A DNA stretch of 8,551 bases from Candidatus Falkowiibacteriota bacterium. GTDB lineage: Bacteria > Patescibacteriota > Patescibacteriia > Patescibacteriales > WJLG01. Of this stretch, positions 1 through 6,309 are shown piece after piece. Position 1 is the stretch's first letter. Every line of letters begins with the position of its first letter. The notes below the pieces were generated by a model that saw only the letters and a program-made list of their open reading frames with translations, was not told the DNA's origin and did not search any database. The position numbers and the translations under genes were made by a program. Location: the NCBI GenBank assembly GCA_014728685.1, contig WJLG01000021.1, positions 1-8,551 on the forward strand, in the 5' to 3' direction.

Positions 1-210
1 AAAATGATAAAAAAGGCCGATGCCCCGGTGGTCTCGACCAGCTTGAACATATCCGGAAAGAAGGGCCTGGAAGATGTTACTGATATGGAAAAACATTTCA
101 AGGGCGTGTCTCCGGATCTGTTAGTGGAAATAGGCAGAAAGCTTAAAGGCAAGCCTTCAAAACTGATCGACATAGAAGATAAAGATACCGTAAGAATATT
201 AAGAAAATAG
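1..210 (+). CDS. tsaC: TsaC/Sua5/YrdC-type L-threonylcarbamoyladenylate synthase, C-terminal end (5' truncated)
   Basis: This is the last 69 codons of a gene that begins before the window; the frame is open from base 1 and ends at TAG (208-210). The family makes threonylcarbamoyl-AMP from threonine, bicarbonate and ATP, the first step of the t6A37 modification of ANN-decoding tRNAs in the cytoplasm. Visible support is the segment APVVSTSLNISG near the start, which matches the conserved STSANxSG motif of the YrdC fold (here L replaces the usual A), and GKPSKLIDI near the end, matching the family's PSTVVDL strand, followed by a basic tail ending ILRK. The catalytic N-terminal part lies outside, so integrity cannot be judged. 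The next gene starts 4 bases after the stop, which suggests one transcript. An internal ATG at 4 is unlikely to be a start because it sits inside the conserved fold. Confidence 0.85.
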   Translation, partial: KMIKKADAPVVSTSLNISGKKGLEDVTDMEKHFKGVSPDLLVEIGRKLKGKPSKLIDIEDKDTVRILRK

Positions 211-214
211 ATAA

Positions 215-1486
215 ATGGAATTATTTCAGAAAAAGGACAATTCAAAAAGCATTAGGAGGAGGATATCCTCTTTCATTTTTGTATTGGTTTTGATGCTGAT
301 AGCTTTCTCTCTTGGACTTTATATTTCAGGAACGGATAATGAACAGGATGCTGATCAACCGAGTTTACTTTCGTCGATCATGAGGACAAGTGGTAGCTTG
401 GATAGAGATAAGATTACTGACAATAAGAAGAATATAGACCTTGAACTTTATTGGGATCTTTGGGACACTTTAAAGGAAGAATATGTCGATAAGGGCGGTG
501 TCAATGACAATGATCTTTTTTATGGCTCCCTGAAGGGAATGGCTGAATCCTTGGATGATCCTTATACGATCTTTATGGATCCTGAGGATTCTCAGGAATT
601 CGAAGAAGGACTTTCAGGAACTTTCCAAGGCATCGGTTGCGAAGTCGGGATGAGAGATGATATCTTGACCGTGATCGCGCCCCTGGACGGATCGCCGGCG
701 GAAAAAGCCGGTCTTATGCCAGGCGATAAAATAATGGCGGTCGATGGCGAACCGACTATTAATATGAACATTGACGAGGCGGTCAAAAAGATCAGGGGAG
801 AAAAAGGTACGATCGTGAAACTCACGATATATAGGGAATCGGCGGATGAAACCAAAGAGATCGAGATAACCAGGGATGAGATCTATATCAAAAGTCTTCA
901 CTATGAATTGCGTGATGATGACATATTTTTGATAGAAATAAACAGTTTTAATGAAGATACTTTAGAACTATTCAATCAGGCCGCTTTTGAGATCGGCAAG
1001 GCCGATCCGGATGGGATCATTCTTGATCTAAGAAGTAATCCGGGAGGCTTTCTCGATACTTCGGTGGAAATAGCCAGTGAATGGATAGAAGAGGGGGTTG
1101 TGGTGAAAGAAATCTTTTCCAGCGGCAAAACCGATGAATACAAAGCGCGCGGAAACGCAACCCTAAAGGCTTATCCGACCGTGGTTTTAGTGAATGGCGG
1201 TAGTGCTTCGGCTTCTGAGATCGTGGCTGGAGCTCTGCAGGATCATGATCTGGCTGAGATCGTGGGCGAGAAGACTTTCGGCAAAGGTTCGGTGCAGGTC
1301 TGGAAGGGATTTCCGGACGGATCTTCGGTCAAGATAACTACAGCCAAGTGGCTCACTCCGAGCGGGACCTCGATAAACGATGAGGGGATAACCCCTGATC
1401 AAGAAGTTGAATACAGATTGGAAGATTTTGAAGCCGGTATCGATCCGCAATTTGATAAGGCCTTGGAAATATTAAAAAATAATTAA
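215..1486 (+). CDS. ctpA: S41-family C-terminal processing peptidase with PDZ domain, membrane anchored
   Basis: A 423-aa serine protease of the CtpA/CtpB/Prc family, which cleaves substrate proteins near their C-termini outside the cytoplasmic membrane. Order: basic N-terminus, one membrane segment (about residues 18-37), linker and helical cap (75-130), PDZ domain (about 132-208, with GTFQGIG and LMPGDKIMAVDG), then the S41 core with DLRSNPGG at 271-278. The catalytic Ser-Lys-Gln set is intact: Ser332 in GSASASE, Lys357 in TFGKG and Gln361, with the same 25- and 4-residue spacing as in Bacillus CtpB. Length is normal for the family. It starts 4 bases after the tsaC stop with no Shine-Dalgarno sequence, so it may rely on translational coupling. 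The usual targets (regulated proteolysis, cell-wall enzymes) are known for the family; the substrate here is not visible. Confidence 0.95.
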   Translation: MELFQKKDNSKSIRRRISSFIFVLVLMLIAFSLGLYISGTDNEQDADQPSLLSSIMRTSGSLDRDKITDNKKNIDLELYWDLWDTLKEEYVDKGGVNDNDLFYGSLKGMAESLDDPYTIFMDPEDSQEFEEGLSGTFQGIGCEVGMRDDILTVIAPLDGSPAEKAGLMPGDKIMAVDGEPTINMNIDEAVKKIRGEKGTIVKLTIYRESADETKEIEITRDEIYIKSLHYELRDDDIFLIEINSFNEDTLELFNQAAFEIGKADPDGIILDLRSNPGGFLDTSVEIASEWIEEGVVVKEIFSSGKTDEYKARGNATLKAYPTVVLVNGGSASASEIVAGALQDHDLAEIVGEKTFGKGSVQVWKGFPDGSSVKITTAKWLTPSGTSINDEGITPDQEVEYRLEDFEAGIDPQFDKALEILKNN

Positions 1487-1509
1487 AATAAAACATAAAC
1501 CCCCTCAAT

Positions 1510-3162
1510 ATGGTAGAAGAGATCAAAAACGACCCAACCAAATACATTTTCGTTGTCGGCGGAGTTATGTCCGGAGTTGGCAAAGGAGTAGCCTCGGCGT
1601 CTATTGCTAAGATCCTTGATTCCAAAGGATATAATGTCAGCGCTATCAAGATCGATCCTTACATTAATGTCGATGCCGGTACTATGAACCCGATCGAGCA
1701 TGGAGAAGTCTTTGTGACCGAGGATGGAGACGAAACTGATCAAGATGTCGGTAATTATGAAAGATTTCTGAACAAGAATATTTACAAGGAGAATTATATG
1801 ACCACCGGCAGGGTCTATTTGAATGTCATCCAGAAAGAGAGGAATTTAGAATATCAAGGCAAATGCGTGGAGGTGGTTCCGCATATACCTTTGGAAGTGA
1901 GAAATAGGATCAAAAAGGCTCAGCAGAAAAGCAAGGCCGAGATCATGATCATTGAGATCGGCGGTACGGTTGGAGAATATCAGAATCTGCTTTTTTTGGA
2001 AGCAGCCAGAATGATGAAGCTCTACAACCCGGACAATGTCCTTTTTGTAATGGTTTCTTATCTGCCAATCCCTCATAAAATAGGGGAGATGAAGACCAAG
2101 CCGACCCAGTATGCCATCAGGAGCCTGAATTCAGCCGGCATCCAGCCGAATTTTATTATTGCCAGATCGGAAAAGCCGGTCGATGAACCCAGAAGAAAAA
2201 AGATCGCTATAAACTGCAATATTTCTCAAGAAGATGTCATATCTGCGCCTGATATCGAATCTATCTATGATGTGCCGATAAATTTTGAAAAGGATAAATT
2301 AGGTGAAAGGATATTGGATAAATTGGGCCTAAAATCCAAAAAGGATGATATGAGCGCTTGGGAAAAGATGGTTGAAAGAGGAAAAAAGGCCTCAAAAGAA
2401 GTGAAGATCGGCATGGTGGGCAAGTATTTTGCTACCGGCGATTTTTGCTTGAAGGATTCTTATATATCAGTCATTGAGGCGGTCAAACATGCTTGTAATT
2501 TCAATAATTGCAAGCCGGTATTCGAATGGATAGACACTGAGGAGGTAGAAAAGAACGGCACTGGTATTTTGGAAAATCTGGACGGATTGATCGTTCCGCA
2601 GGGCTGGGGATCGAGAGGATCGGAAGGCAAGATCAAAACCATCCAGTATTGCCGAGAGAACAAAAAACCATATTTCGGACTTTGCTACGGCATGCAGATG
2701 TGCGTGATCGAGTTTGCGCGCAATGTGCTTGGGCATAAAGACGCCAACTCTCAGGAAGTCGATCCTGATACCAAGCATCCGGTGATCCATATAATGCCGG
2801 GCCAAGAAGAATTGATCAAAGAAAAAGGTTATGGGGGTACGATCCGCCTCGGGGGCTGGCCATGCAAGCTTAAAGAAGGAACCCATCTACACAAGGCTTA
2901 TAAGGCGCTTAAAAAGGACGCTGAGACGGTTTCTGAGCGCCATAGGCATCGATATGAGTATAATAATGAATTTAGAGAGGAGATGGAGGCTGCCGGCTTG
3001 ACAGTTTGCGGAACTTCGCCTAATAATAAGATAGTGGAAGCGGTCGAGATCACTGATCATCCGTTCTTTATCGGTACGCAATTCCATCCGGAATACATTT
3101 CGCGTCCGCTTGATCCGCATCCATTGTTCGTTGAATTTATAAAAGTGTGTTTGGATAAATGA
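1510..3162 (+). CDS. pyrG: CTP synthase (glutamine-hydrolysing)
   Basis: A full-length 550-aa cytoplasmic enzyme converting UTP + ATP + glutamine to CTP, the last step of de novo pyrimidine nucleotide synthesis. The synthetase domain (about 1-275) has the P-loop SGVGKG with Lys25, KIDPYINVDAGTMNP, HGEVFVTEDG and KTKPTQ. The class I glutamine amidotransferase domain (about 297-550) has nucleophile Cys392 in GLCYGMQ, His526 and Glu528 in QFHPEY, and SERHRHRYEYN. Both active sites look intact. Oddities: the nucleotide-site motif reads GGTVGEYQN (E156, Q158) where E. coli has GGTVGDIES, and the oxyanion-hole loop reads PQGWG instead of PGGFG. It lies 23 bases after ctpA with no Shine-Dalgarno sequence and no separate promoter seen, so it is probably co-transcribed with tsaC and ctpA. 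Identification is secure; feedback properties are open. Confidence 0.98.
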   Translation: MVEEIKNDPTKYIFVVGGVMSGVGKGVASASIAKILDSKGYNVSAIKIDPYINVDAGTMNPIEHGEVFVTEDGDETDQDVGNYERFLNKNIYKENYMTTGRVYLNVIQKERNLEYQGKCVEVVPHIPLEVRNRIKKAQQKSKAEIMIIEIGGTVGEYQNLLFLEAARMMKLYNPDNVLFVMVSYLPIPHKIGEMKTKPTQYAIRSLNSAGIQPNFIIARSEKPVDEPRRKKIAINCNISQEDVISAPDIESIYDVPINFEKDKLGERILDKLGLKSKKDDMSAWEKMVERGKKASKEVKIGMVGKYFATGDFCLKDSYISVIEAVKHACNFNNCKPVFEWIDTEEVEKNGTGILENLDGLIVPQGWGSRGSEGKIKTIQYCRENKKPYFGLCYGMQMCVIEFARNVLGHKDANSQEVDPDTKHPVIHIMPGQEELIKEKGYGGTIRLGGWPCKLKEGTHLHKAYKALKKDAETVSERHRHRYEYNNEFREEMEAAGLTVCGTSPNNKIVEAVEITDHPFFIGTQFHPEYISRPLDPHPLFVEFIKVCLDK

Positions 3163-3181
3163 TTACAAAAAGGAGACTTTT

Positions 3182-3499
3182 ATGGCTGTTGAAAGTTCTT
3201 GGAGCAGCGCTGATTTCCGTGTAATAAGTGGCAGTAAATCAGGTGTAAGCGATGGAGAGAGTTTGATAGCAAGGGCTGTTTTGACCATTGCTTATACGTT
3301 GGAGGAAATTTTCAAGCCCGACCAGAAAAAAGAAAAAAATGACCAGGAATTGCTTGACGACATCAAAAAGGACTTAGCTCTTTGCTCTAAAGAAGCCAAG
3401 AGTATAAAAGATATCTTTTGTCCTTTGGAGGTTCCCGAAATAACGAAGCTTTTGTTTACCGAGCTTCGCAAGGAAAAAACAATAAGGCGGGAGCGGTAG
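3182..3499 (+). CDS. small hypothetical protein (105 aa), last gene of the pyrG operon
   Basis: Not recognised. It is a soluble, probably helical protein: a Ser/Gly-rich N-terminal 25 residues, a helix around 27-45 (ESLIARAVLTIAYTLEEIF), a lysine/glutamate-rich charged middle (48-80) and a basic C-terminus ending TIRRER. No signal peptide, membrane segment or cysteine pattern suggests a location other than the cytoplasm. The start is fixed by AGGAG at 3171-3175, 6 bases before the ATG and in contrast to the SD-less genes upstream. It begins 19 bases after the pyrG stop, and two hairpins follow it at 3537-3604, so it reads as the last gene of the operon. Co-transcription with pyrG does not by itself imply a role in pyrimidine metabolism. 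Confidence 0.75.
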   Translation: MAVESSWSSADFRVISGSKSGVSDGESLIARAVLTIAYTLEEIFKPDQKKEKNDQELLDDIKKDLALCSKEAKSIKDIFCPLEVPEITKLLFTELRKEKTIRRER

Positions 3500-3506
3500 A
3501 GCGGTA
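3491..3506 (+). repeat. perfect tandem duplication of an 8-mer over a stop codon
   Basis: GAGCGGTA occurs twice without a gap. The first copy carries the last Arg codon and two bases of the TAG stop of the 105-aa gene. With a single copy the frame would end in TAA at the same codon, so the duplication is neutral for the protein. It is probably a recent slippage event. Confidence 0.7.
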
Positions 3507-3536
3507 AAAGAGAAAATTTCATAAATTGGAATTCAG

Positions 3537-3568
3537 CCCGTTTGCTTTTGCAGGTTAACGGGTTTTTT
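3537..3568 (+). terminator. intrinsic terminator of the tsaC-ctpA-pyrG operon
   Basis: CCCGTT (3537-3542) pairs with AACGGG (3557-3562). Inside, TGC and GCA close a TTTT loop, with a GGTT bulge on the 3' side. Six T follow (3563-3568). This is the usual form of a Rho-independent terminator on the plus strand. Confidence 0.8.
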
Positions 3569-3571
3569 AGT

Positions 3572-3604
3572 ACAAAAAACAGCTTTGATCAAGCTGCTTT
3601 TTGT
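3572..3604. terminator. bidirectional terminator between convergent genes
   Basis: CAGCTT (3580-3585), loop TGATC, AAGCTG (3591-3596). After one A/C mismatch the stem continues as ACAAAAA (3572-3578) against TTTTTGT (3598-3604). T-runs follow the stem on both strands, and it sits exactly between the convergent plus-strand operon and rpmA, touching the rpmA stop codon. For the plus strand it backs up the hairpin just upstream. Confidence 0.8.
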
Positions 3605-3885
3605 TATTTTGAAGCGTTAACACTTACTATCTTGGCGGGTGAGAAGCTGCCATCGAATTTTTTTACTCTTCTGGTAGAGAACTTAACGGTTCCGGAAATG
3701 GTGGCAAACAAAGTATCGTCATTGCCTTTTTTTACATTTTTACCCGGTCTGTATATAGTGCCTCTTTGTCTAATGATGATCGATCCGGCCTTGGCAAATT
3801 GTCCATCTCCAAGTTTTACGCCCAAGCGTTTACTTTGTGAATCTCGGCCAAGACTAGTACTTCCGCCGGCTTTTTTATGCGCCAT
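3604..3885 (-). CDS. rpmA: 50S ribosomal protein L27
   Basis: A 93-aa bacterial L27, a large-subunit protein whose N-terminal tail reaches toward the peptidyl transferase centre. The start MAHKKAGGSTSLGRDSQSKR is the family signature, followed by RLGVKLGDGQ, IIIRQRGT, PGKNVKKGNDDTLFA and a VKF strand; the C-terminus is a somewhat longer basic extension. The start at 3885 is chosen because it gives the canonical N-terminus. The frame is open 15 codons further upstream, but that extension has no Firmicutes-type Prp cleavage motif. No Shine-Dalgarno sequence is visible. The gene has its own promoter (3953-3981) and a shared terminator, so it is monocistronic here; its common partner rplU (L21) is not beside it, and neither is obg. 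Confidence 0.97.
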   Translation of the reverse strand: MAHKKAGGSTSLGRDSQSKRLGVKLGDGQFAKAGSIIIRQRGTIYRPGKNVKKGNDDTLFATISGTVKFSTRRVKKFDGSFSPAKIVSVNASK

Positions 3886-3952
3886 ATAAACTAAAAAATC
3901 ATGACAACCATATAAACATATGATCATCATGTATTATTATTGAATATATACT

Positions 3953-3981
3953 AATATAACAAATCAATTTACTGTTGTCAA
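3953..3981 (-). promoter_or_regulatory. sigma70-type promoter of rpmA
   Basis: On the minus strand, -35 TTGACA (3981-3976, perfect), a 17-bp spacer and -10 TATATT (3958-3953, 5 of 6). Expected transcription start is about 3946, giving a leader of about 60 bases before the rpmA ATG. The -35 lies within an inverted repeat shared with the opposite promoter. Confidence 0.8.
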
Positions 3982-3996
3982 TATAGGTATTGACAA
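3975..3996. repeat. inverted repeat containing two back-to-back -35 boxes (possible operator)
   Basis: TTGTCAATA (3975-3983) and TATTGACAA (3988-3996) are perfect 9-bp inverted arms around TAGG. Each arm contains the -35 hexamer of one of the two divergent promoters. The symmetry exceeds the six bases the -35 boxes require, so the element could also bind a dimeric regulator acting on both genes. No candidate regulator is identified. Confidence 0.75.
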
Positions 3997-4018
3997 ATAT
4001 ATTATTATGTGTTATATT
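3990..4018 (+). promoter_or_regulatory. sigma70-type promoter of the acidic 75-aa gene
   Basis: -35 TTGACA (3990-3995, perfect), 17-bp spacer, -10 TATATT (4013-4018, 5 of 6). Expected start is about 4025, giving a leader of about 38 bases. It is the mirror image of the rpmA promoter, with the same hexamers and spacer length. Confidence 0.82.
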
Positions 4019-4047
4019 ACTGCGAACGTGCTCATTTTTTACTTAAC

Positions 4048-4056
4048 AGGAAGGGG
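4048..4056 (+). promoter_or_regulatory. ribosome binding site that sets the start of the 75-aa gene
   Basis: AGGAAGGGG lies 6 bases before the ATG at 4063. An in-frame ATG at 4009 lies inside the promoter, upstream of the expected transcript start, so it cannot be the initiator. Confidence 0.75.
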
Positions 4057-4062
4057 TTTGCG

Positions 4063-4290
4063 ATGAGTAATCATGAAGTTATGACAGGAAAGGAAATTGA
4101 AGATTTTTTTGCTGACCTTCCAATCCTGGAAGGCGATTTCATTCCTGAAGAGGACGAGGCACACCTTTTTGGTGACGCAGCCTTTACCGAAGAGGGTCAA
4201 GAAGAGGCGGAGCTCCTCGCGGCTTATAAGCAGGAGCAGGCAGCCCGTGGCCAGGATCAAGCTCGCATACCGGAGGCTGATCTCTGCTGA
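4063..4290 (+). CDS. small, strongly acidic hypothetical protein (75 aa)
   Basis: Not recognised. Residues D and E number 21 of 75, against 4 K/R, so the protein is strongly negative. The N-terminal half has hydrophobic residues spaced among acidic ones (EIEDFFADLPILEGDF), then EEDEAHLFGDAAF; the C-terminal part looks like one Ala/Glu/Gln-rich helix (about 43-62), ending in a single Cys75. It has no signal peptide or membrane segment. The gene is a self-contained unit: a near-consensus promoter, a strong ribosome binding site and a GC-rich terminator, which predicts high expression. Its codons look richer in G and C than those of neighbouring genes. Candidate roles for such proteins include small regulatory partner, DNA mimic or substrate tag, but nothing here selects among them. 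Divergence from rpmA suggests only shared promoter control. Confidence 0.75.
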   Translation: MSNHEVMTGKEIEDFFADLPILEGDFIPEEDEAHLFGDAAFTEEGQEEAELLAAYKQEQAARGQDQARIPEADLC

Positions 4291-4308
4291 GTGGTGGCAT
4301 CTTTGTCT

Positions 4309-4344
4309 TTCCCCGGATTCGAAAAGAGTCCGGGGAATTTTTTT
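4309..4344 (+). terminator. strong intrinsic terminator after the 75-aa gene
   Basis: TTCCCCGGA (4309-4317) pairs perfectly with TCCGGGGAA (4329-4337) around an 11-base loop, followed by seven T (4338-4344). Its last T's and the following ACA form the -35 box of the next promoter. Confidence 0.92.
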
Positions 4345-4370
4345 ACAAAAATTGATTTTTTTGCTATAAT
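4342..4370 (+). promoter_or_regulatory. sigma70-type promoter giving a leaderless mRNA for the M23 peptidase
   Basis: -35 TTTACA (4342-4347, 5 of 6), 17-bp spacer, perfect -10 TATAAT (4365-4370) preceded by TGC (extended -10). Only six bases separate the -10 from the ATG at 4377, so transcription should start at or next to the A of the start codon. The -35 overlaps the T-tract of the upstream terminator. Confidence 0.85.
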
Positions 4371-4376
4371 TTAATT

Positions 4377-5615
4377 ATGAAATTGAATTTTAAACAAAAA
4401 TTCAAAAGAATTTTTATATTGGCGCTTTTTTTAGCGCTTTGTTTTAATTTTTCCACAACAGCGCAAGGGAGCACCAGCTATCAGCTGAACAGAGAGATCA
4501 AAAGTCTTAATCAAGATATCAAGTCAAATAAGGATAAATTGAATGACATAGAGGCTAAAAAAGAAGAATACGCGCGCAAGATAAGGGAGAAACAGAACGA
4601 AAAGGCGAGTTTAGAAAATCAGCTGGCGATATTGGAGAACAGGATTGCCAAAACAGAGATCGAGATCGAGGCCTTGGAAACAGAGATCAATAAGGTGAAT
4701 TTGGAGATCAAGAAAGTGGACATAGAGATAAAGAACAAGGAGGATGAGATCGATAACGAAAAAAAGAAGATCGGACAAGCTTTGAAAATGCTTTACAAAG
4801 AGGGGAGTGCTTCCACTTTGGAGATACTTTTGCTCAACGATTCTTTGACCGATTTTTTGAACAAAACCAGATATTTGGAAGATCTAAATGAAGAGATGGC
4901 ATCGAGTCTGCGTCGCTTAAAGCAATATAAGCGCGATCTGGAAATGGAGGAGCGCTCGCTCAATGATAAGAACGAAGAGCTTTTGGTACTGAAAGATGAT
5001 CTGAAAAACACCAAAGAATCCCTGGAGGAAGAAAAAGACAATAAAAGTTTTTTGCTAGATGCCACTCAGAATTCCGAATCCGAATATCAGGTTCTACTAT
5101 CTGAAGCCAAACGCGAGCAGGAGCAGGCCGCGGCCGAAATAGCTACCTTGGAAAGGCGGGTCAGGGCCAAGATGAGCCAGATGGACGGTAAAAAACTGGA
5201 GCTTAATGATGATGGCCTGATCTGGCCGGTACCGAATCGAGGAATAACCTCATATTTTCATGATCCGGAATATCCTTTTAGATATTTATTCGAGCATCCG
5301 GCCATTGATGTCAGAGCCGGGCAGGGGAGCACTCTGAAAGCGGCAGCTTCGGGATATGTGGCCAAAGTCAAGATCAAAGGAACTTCTTATGGATATATAA
5401 TGCTTATTCATGGCGACGGCCTTTCGACTGTTTACGGCCATGTGTCCAAATCTTATGTACAGGAAGAGGATTATGTTGTCCAGGGCCAAACCATCGGCTT
5501 GACCGGTGGAATGCCGGGAACGCCCGGAGCCGGTAATTTGAGCACCGGTCCGCATCTTCATTTTGAGGTCAGAAAGGATGGTATCCCGGTAAATCCTTTG
5601 GAATATCTGCCTTGA
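4377..5615 (+). CDS. secreted coiled-coil M23 (LytM) peptidoglycan endopeptidase, EnvC/PcsB-like
   Basis: A 412-aa exported murein hydrolase. Order: signal peptide (residues 1 to about 30; basic KQKFKR, hydrophobic core IFILALFLALCFNF), long charged coiled coil (about 35-270) and LytM domain (about 280-412). The zinc ligands and catalytic histidines are all present: His307 and Asp311 in HPAID, His355 in VYGH, His393 and His395 in HLHF. The segment around 139-170 (LYKEGSASTLEILL through TRYLEDL) resembles the LYxxG region of EnvC and PcsB coiled coils, which bind FtsX in those proteins; control by FtsEX during division is therefore inferred. Full Zn sites suggest a true endopeptidase rather than an amidase activator such as E. 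coli EnvC, whose LytM site is degenerate. No SD precedes the ATG; the transcript is predicted leaderless. Confidence 0.92.
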   Translation: MKLNFKQKFKRIFILALFLALCFNFSTTAQGSTSYQLNREIKSLNQDIKSNKDKLNDIEAKKEEYARKIREKQNEKASLENQLAILENRIAKTEIEIEALETEINKVNLEIKKVDIEIKNKEDEIDNEKKKIGQALKMLYKEGSASTLEILLLNDSLTDFLNKTRYLEDLNEEMASSLRRLKQYKRDLEMEERSLNDKNEELLVLKDDLKNTKESLEEEKDNKSFLLDATQNSESEYQVLLSEAKREQEQAAAEIATLERRVRAKMSQMDGKKLELNDDGLIWPVPNRGITSYFHDPEYPFRYLFEHPAIDVRAGQGSTLKAAASGYVAKVKIKGTSYGYIMLIHGDGLSTVYGHVSKSYVQEEDYVVQGQTIGLTGGMPGTPGAGNLSTGPHLHFEVRKDGIPVNPLEYLP

Positions 5616-5649
5616 TCATAGTATAAATAAAAAGAAAAGAGAAAAAATA

Positions 5650-5678
5650 AAAAGGCGTTTGCTTCTCAAACGCCTTTT
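5650..5678. terminator. bidirectional terminator between convergent genes
   Basis: AAAAGGCGTTTG (5650-5661) pairs perfectly over 12 bp with CAAACGCCTTTT (5667-5678) around loop CTTCT. A-tract on the left and T-tract on the right let it stop transcription from both sides: the M23 gene (plus) and the 186-aa gene (minus). Confidence 0.93.
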
Positions 5679-5702
5679 GTTGTAGAAAAAATAATTATAA
5701 AA

Positions 5703-6263
5703 TTATGAGATCTCAACATTTTGGATGTCAAACTCATAAAGTACGCCGCGAATTAGCGAACGACCTTGAGGATCGAGCTTTCTGGCATAACTGGCAACTT
5801 GGGTACTTAGATGCCCATGAGCTACCTGTGCCAGCATGAGATGGAATTTGCTATCCACCTTATCGCCATAGACCTTGATGGCTTTTTTTATGTCAGCTTT
5901 ATCCGCATATGAGGCCGCGATCAAAGATCGGACGACTACTCGGCGGTAGGTCGGAGCCTTTGATAACATGTACATGACAACCCACAAATATCGGCTGACA
6001 CCCAGGTTGTTTTTCTTCGCGAGCAATTCGCAATATCTTGTACAAAACTCCTTGGTTTTTACACCGTGATGTAATGAGGCTGCCATGAGCATGCACATTT
6101 CTTTTAGATCGTCCTCGGAATAATTCCTCTCGGAGTTAGGGTTAAAGCCTCCATTTTGAAGAACTTCCTTGAATGACTCATCGGAGATTATCGTATAATC
6201 TCCGCTTTCATACCATTCTTTCGCTTCTTGCTTAAATCTTTCTCCTAAGCGACATCTTTGCAT
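5703..6263 (-). CDS. hypothetical helical protein (186 aa)
   Basis: Not recognised. The sequence reads as a chain of helices of 12-20 residues: ESFKEVLQNGGF, SEDDLKEMCMLMAASLHHG, KEFCTRYCELLAKKNNLG, RYLWVVMYMLSKAP, YRRVVVRSLIAASYA, DIKKAIKVYGDK and HLMLAQVAHGHLSTQVASYARKL. This resembles an alpha-solenoid or a compact helical bundle, but no repeat unit is convincing. There is no signal peptide; the most hydrophobic helix (LWVVMYML) is too short and polar-flanked for a membrane span. Cysteines fall mainly in the first half. The start is fixed by AGGAGG (6273-6268 on the minus strand), 4 bases before the ATG. It lies 71 bases downstream of xer on the same strand, with its own candidate promoter, so both read-through from xer and independent expression are possible. 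Confidence 0.8.
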   Translation of the reverse strand: MQRCRLGERFKQEAKEWYESGDYTIISDESFKEVLQNGGFNPNSERNYSEDDLKEMCMLMAASLHHGVKTKEFCTRYCELLAKKNNLGVSRYLWVVMYMLSKAPTYRRVVVRSLIAASYADKADIKKAIKVYGDKVDSKFHLMLAQVAHGHLSTQVASYARKLDPQGRSLIRGVLYEFDIQNVEIS

Positions 6264-6294
6264 AAAACCTCCTTTGAAGGAACAAAAATTAATG

Positions 6295-6309
6295 ATGATA
6301 AATTATCAT
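6295..6309. repeat. 15-bp palindrome overlapping the candidate -10 of the 186-aa gene
   Basis: ATGATAA, central A, TTATCAT: perfect 7-bp arms. It covers the candidate minus-strand -10 box, so it is placed like an operator. In AT-rich DNA such palindromes also occur by chance, and it could form a weak hairpin after xer. Confidence 0.5.

Noticed and set aside
614..901. Long antisense open frames inside ctpA, pyrG and the M23 gene
   Set aside because: They lie opposite well-conserved coding sequence, have no start signals and show no recognisable motifs.
3160..3162. Alternative code with TGA as glycine
   Set aside because: TGA ends pyrG, the 75-aa, M23 and 90-aa genes at sensible points, and none of the conserved proteins needs in-frame TGA.
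3886..3930. N-terminal extension of L27 by 15 residues in the same frame, like Firmicutes pre-L27
   Set aside because: The extension lacks the FxxFA-like Prp cleavage motif, and MAHKKAGG is the canonical direct start.
4009..4062. Earlier in-frame ATG for the acidic protein
   Set aside because: It lies within the promoter, upstream of the expected transcript start, and has no SD; 4063 has a strong one.
4097..4369. Overlapping plus-strand open frame in another register
   Set aside because: It overlaps the 75-aa gene, runs through the terminator hairpin, has no ribosome binding site and its translation looks random.
4432..4446. Lipoprotein box around Cys22 of the M23 protein
   Set aside because: The residue before Cys is Leu and not Gly, Ala or Ser, so a normal signal peptide is more likely.
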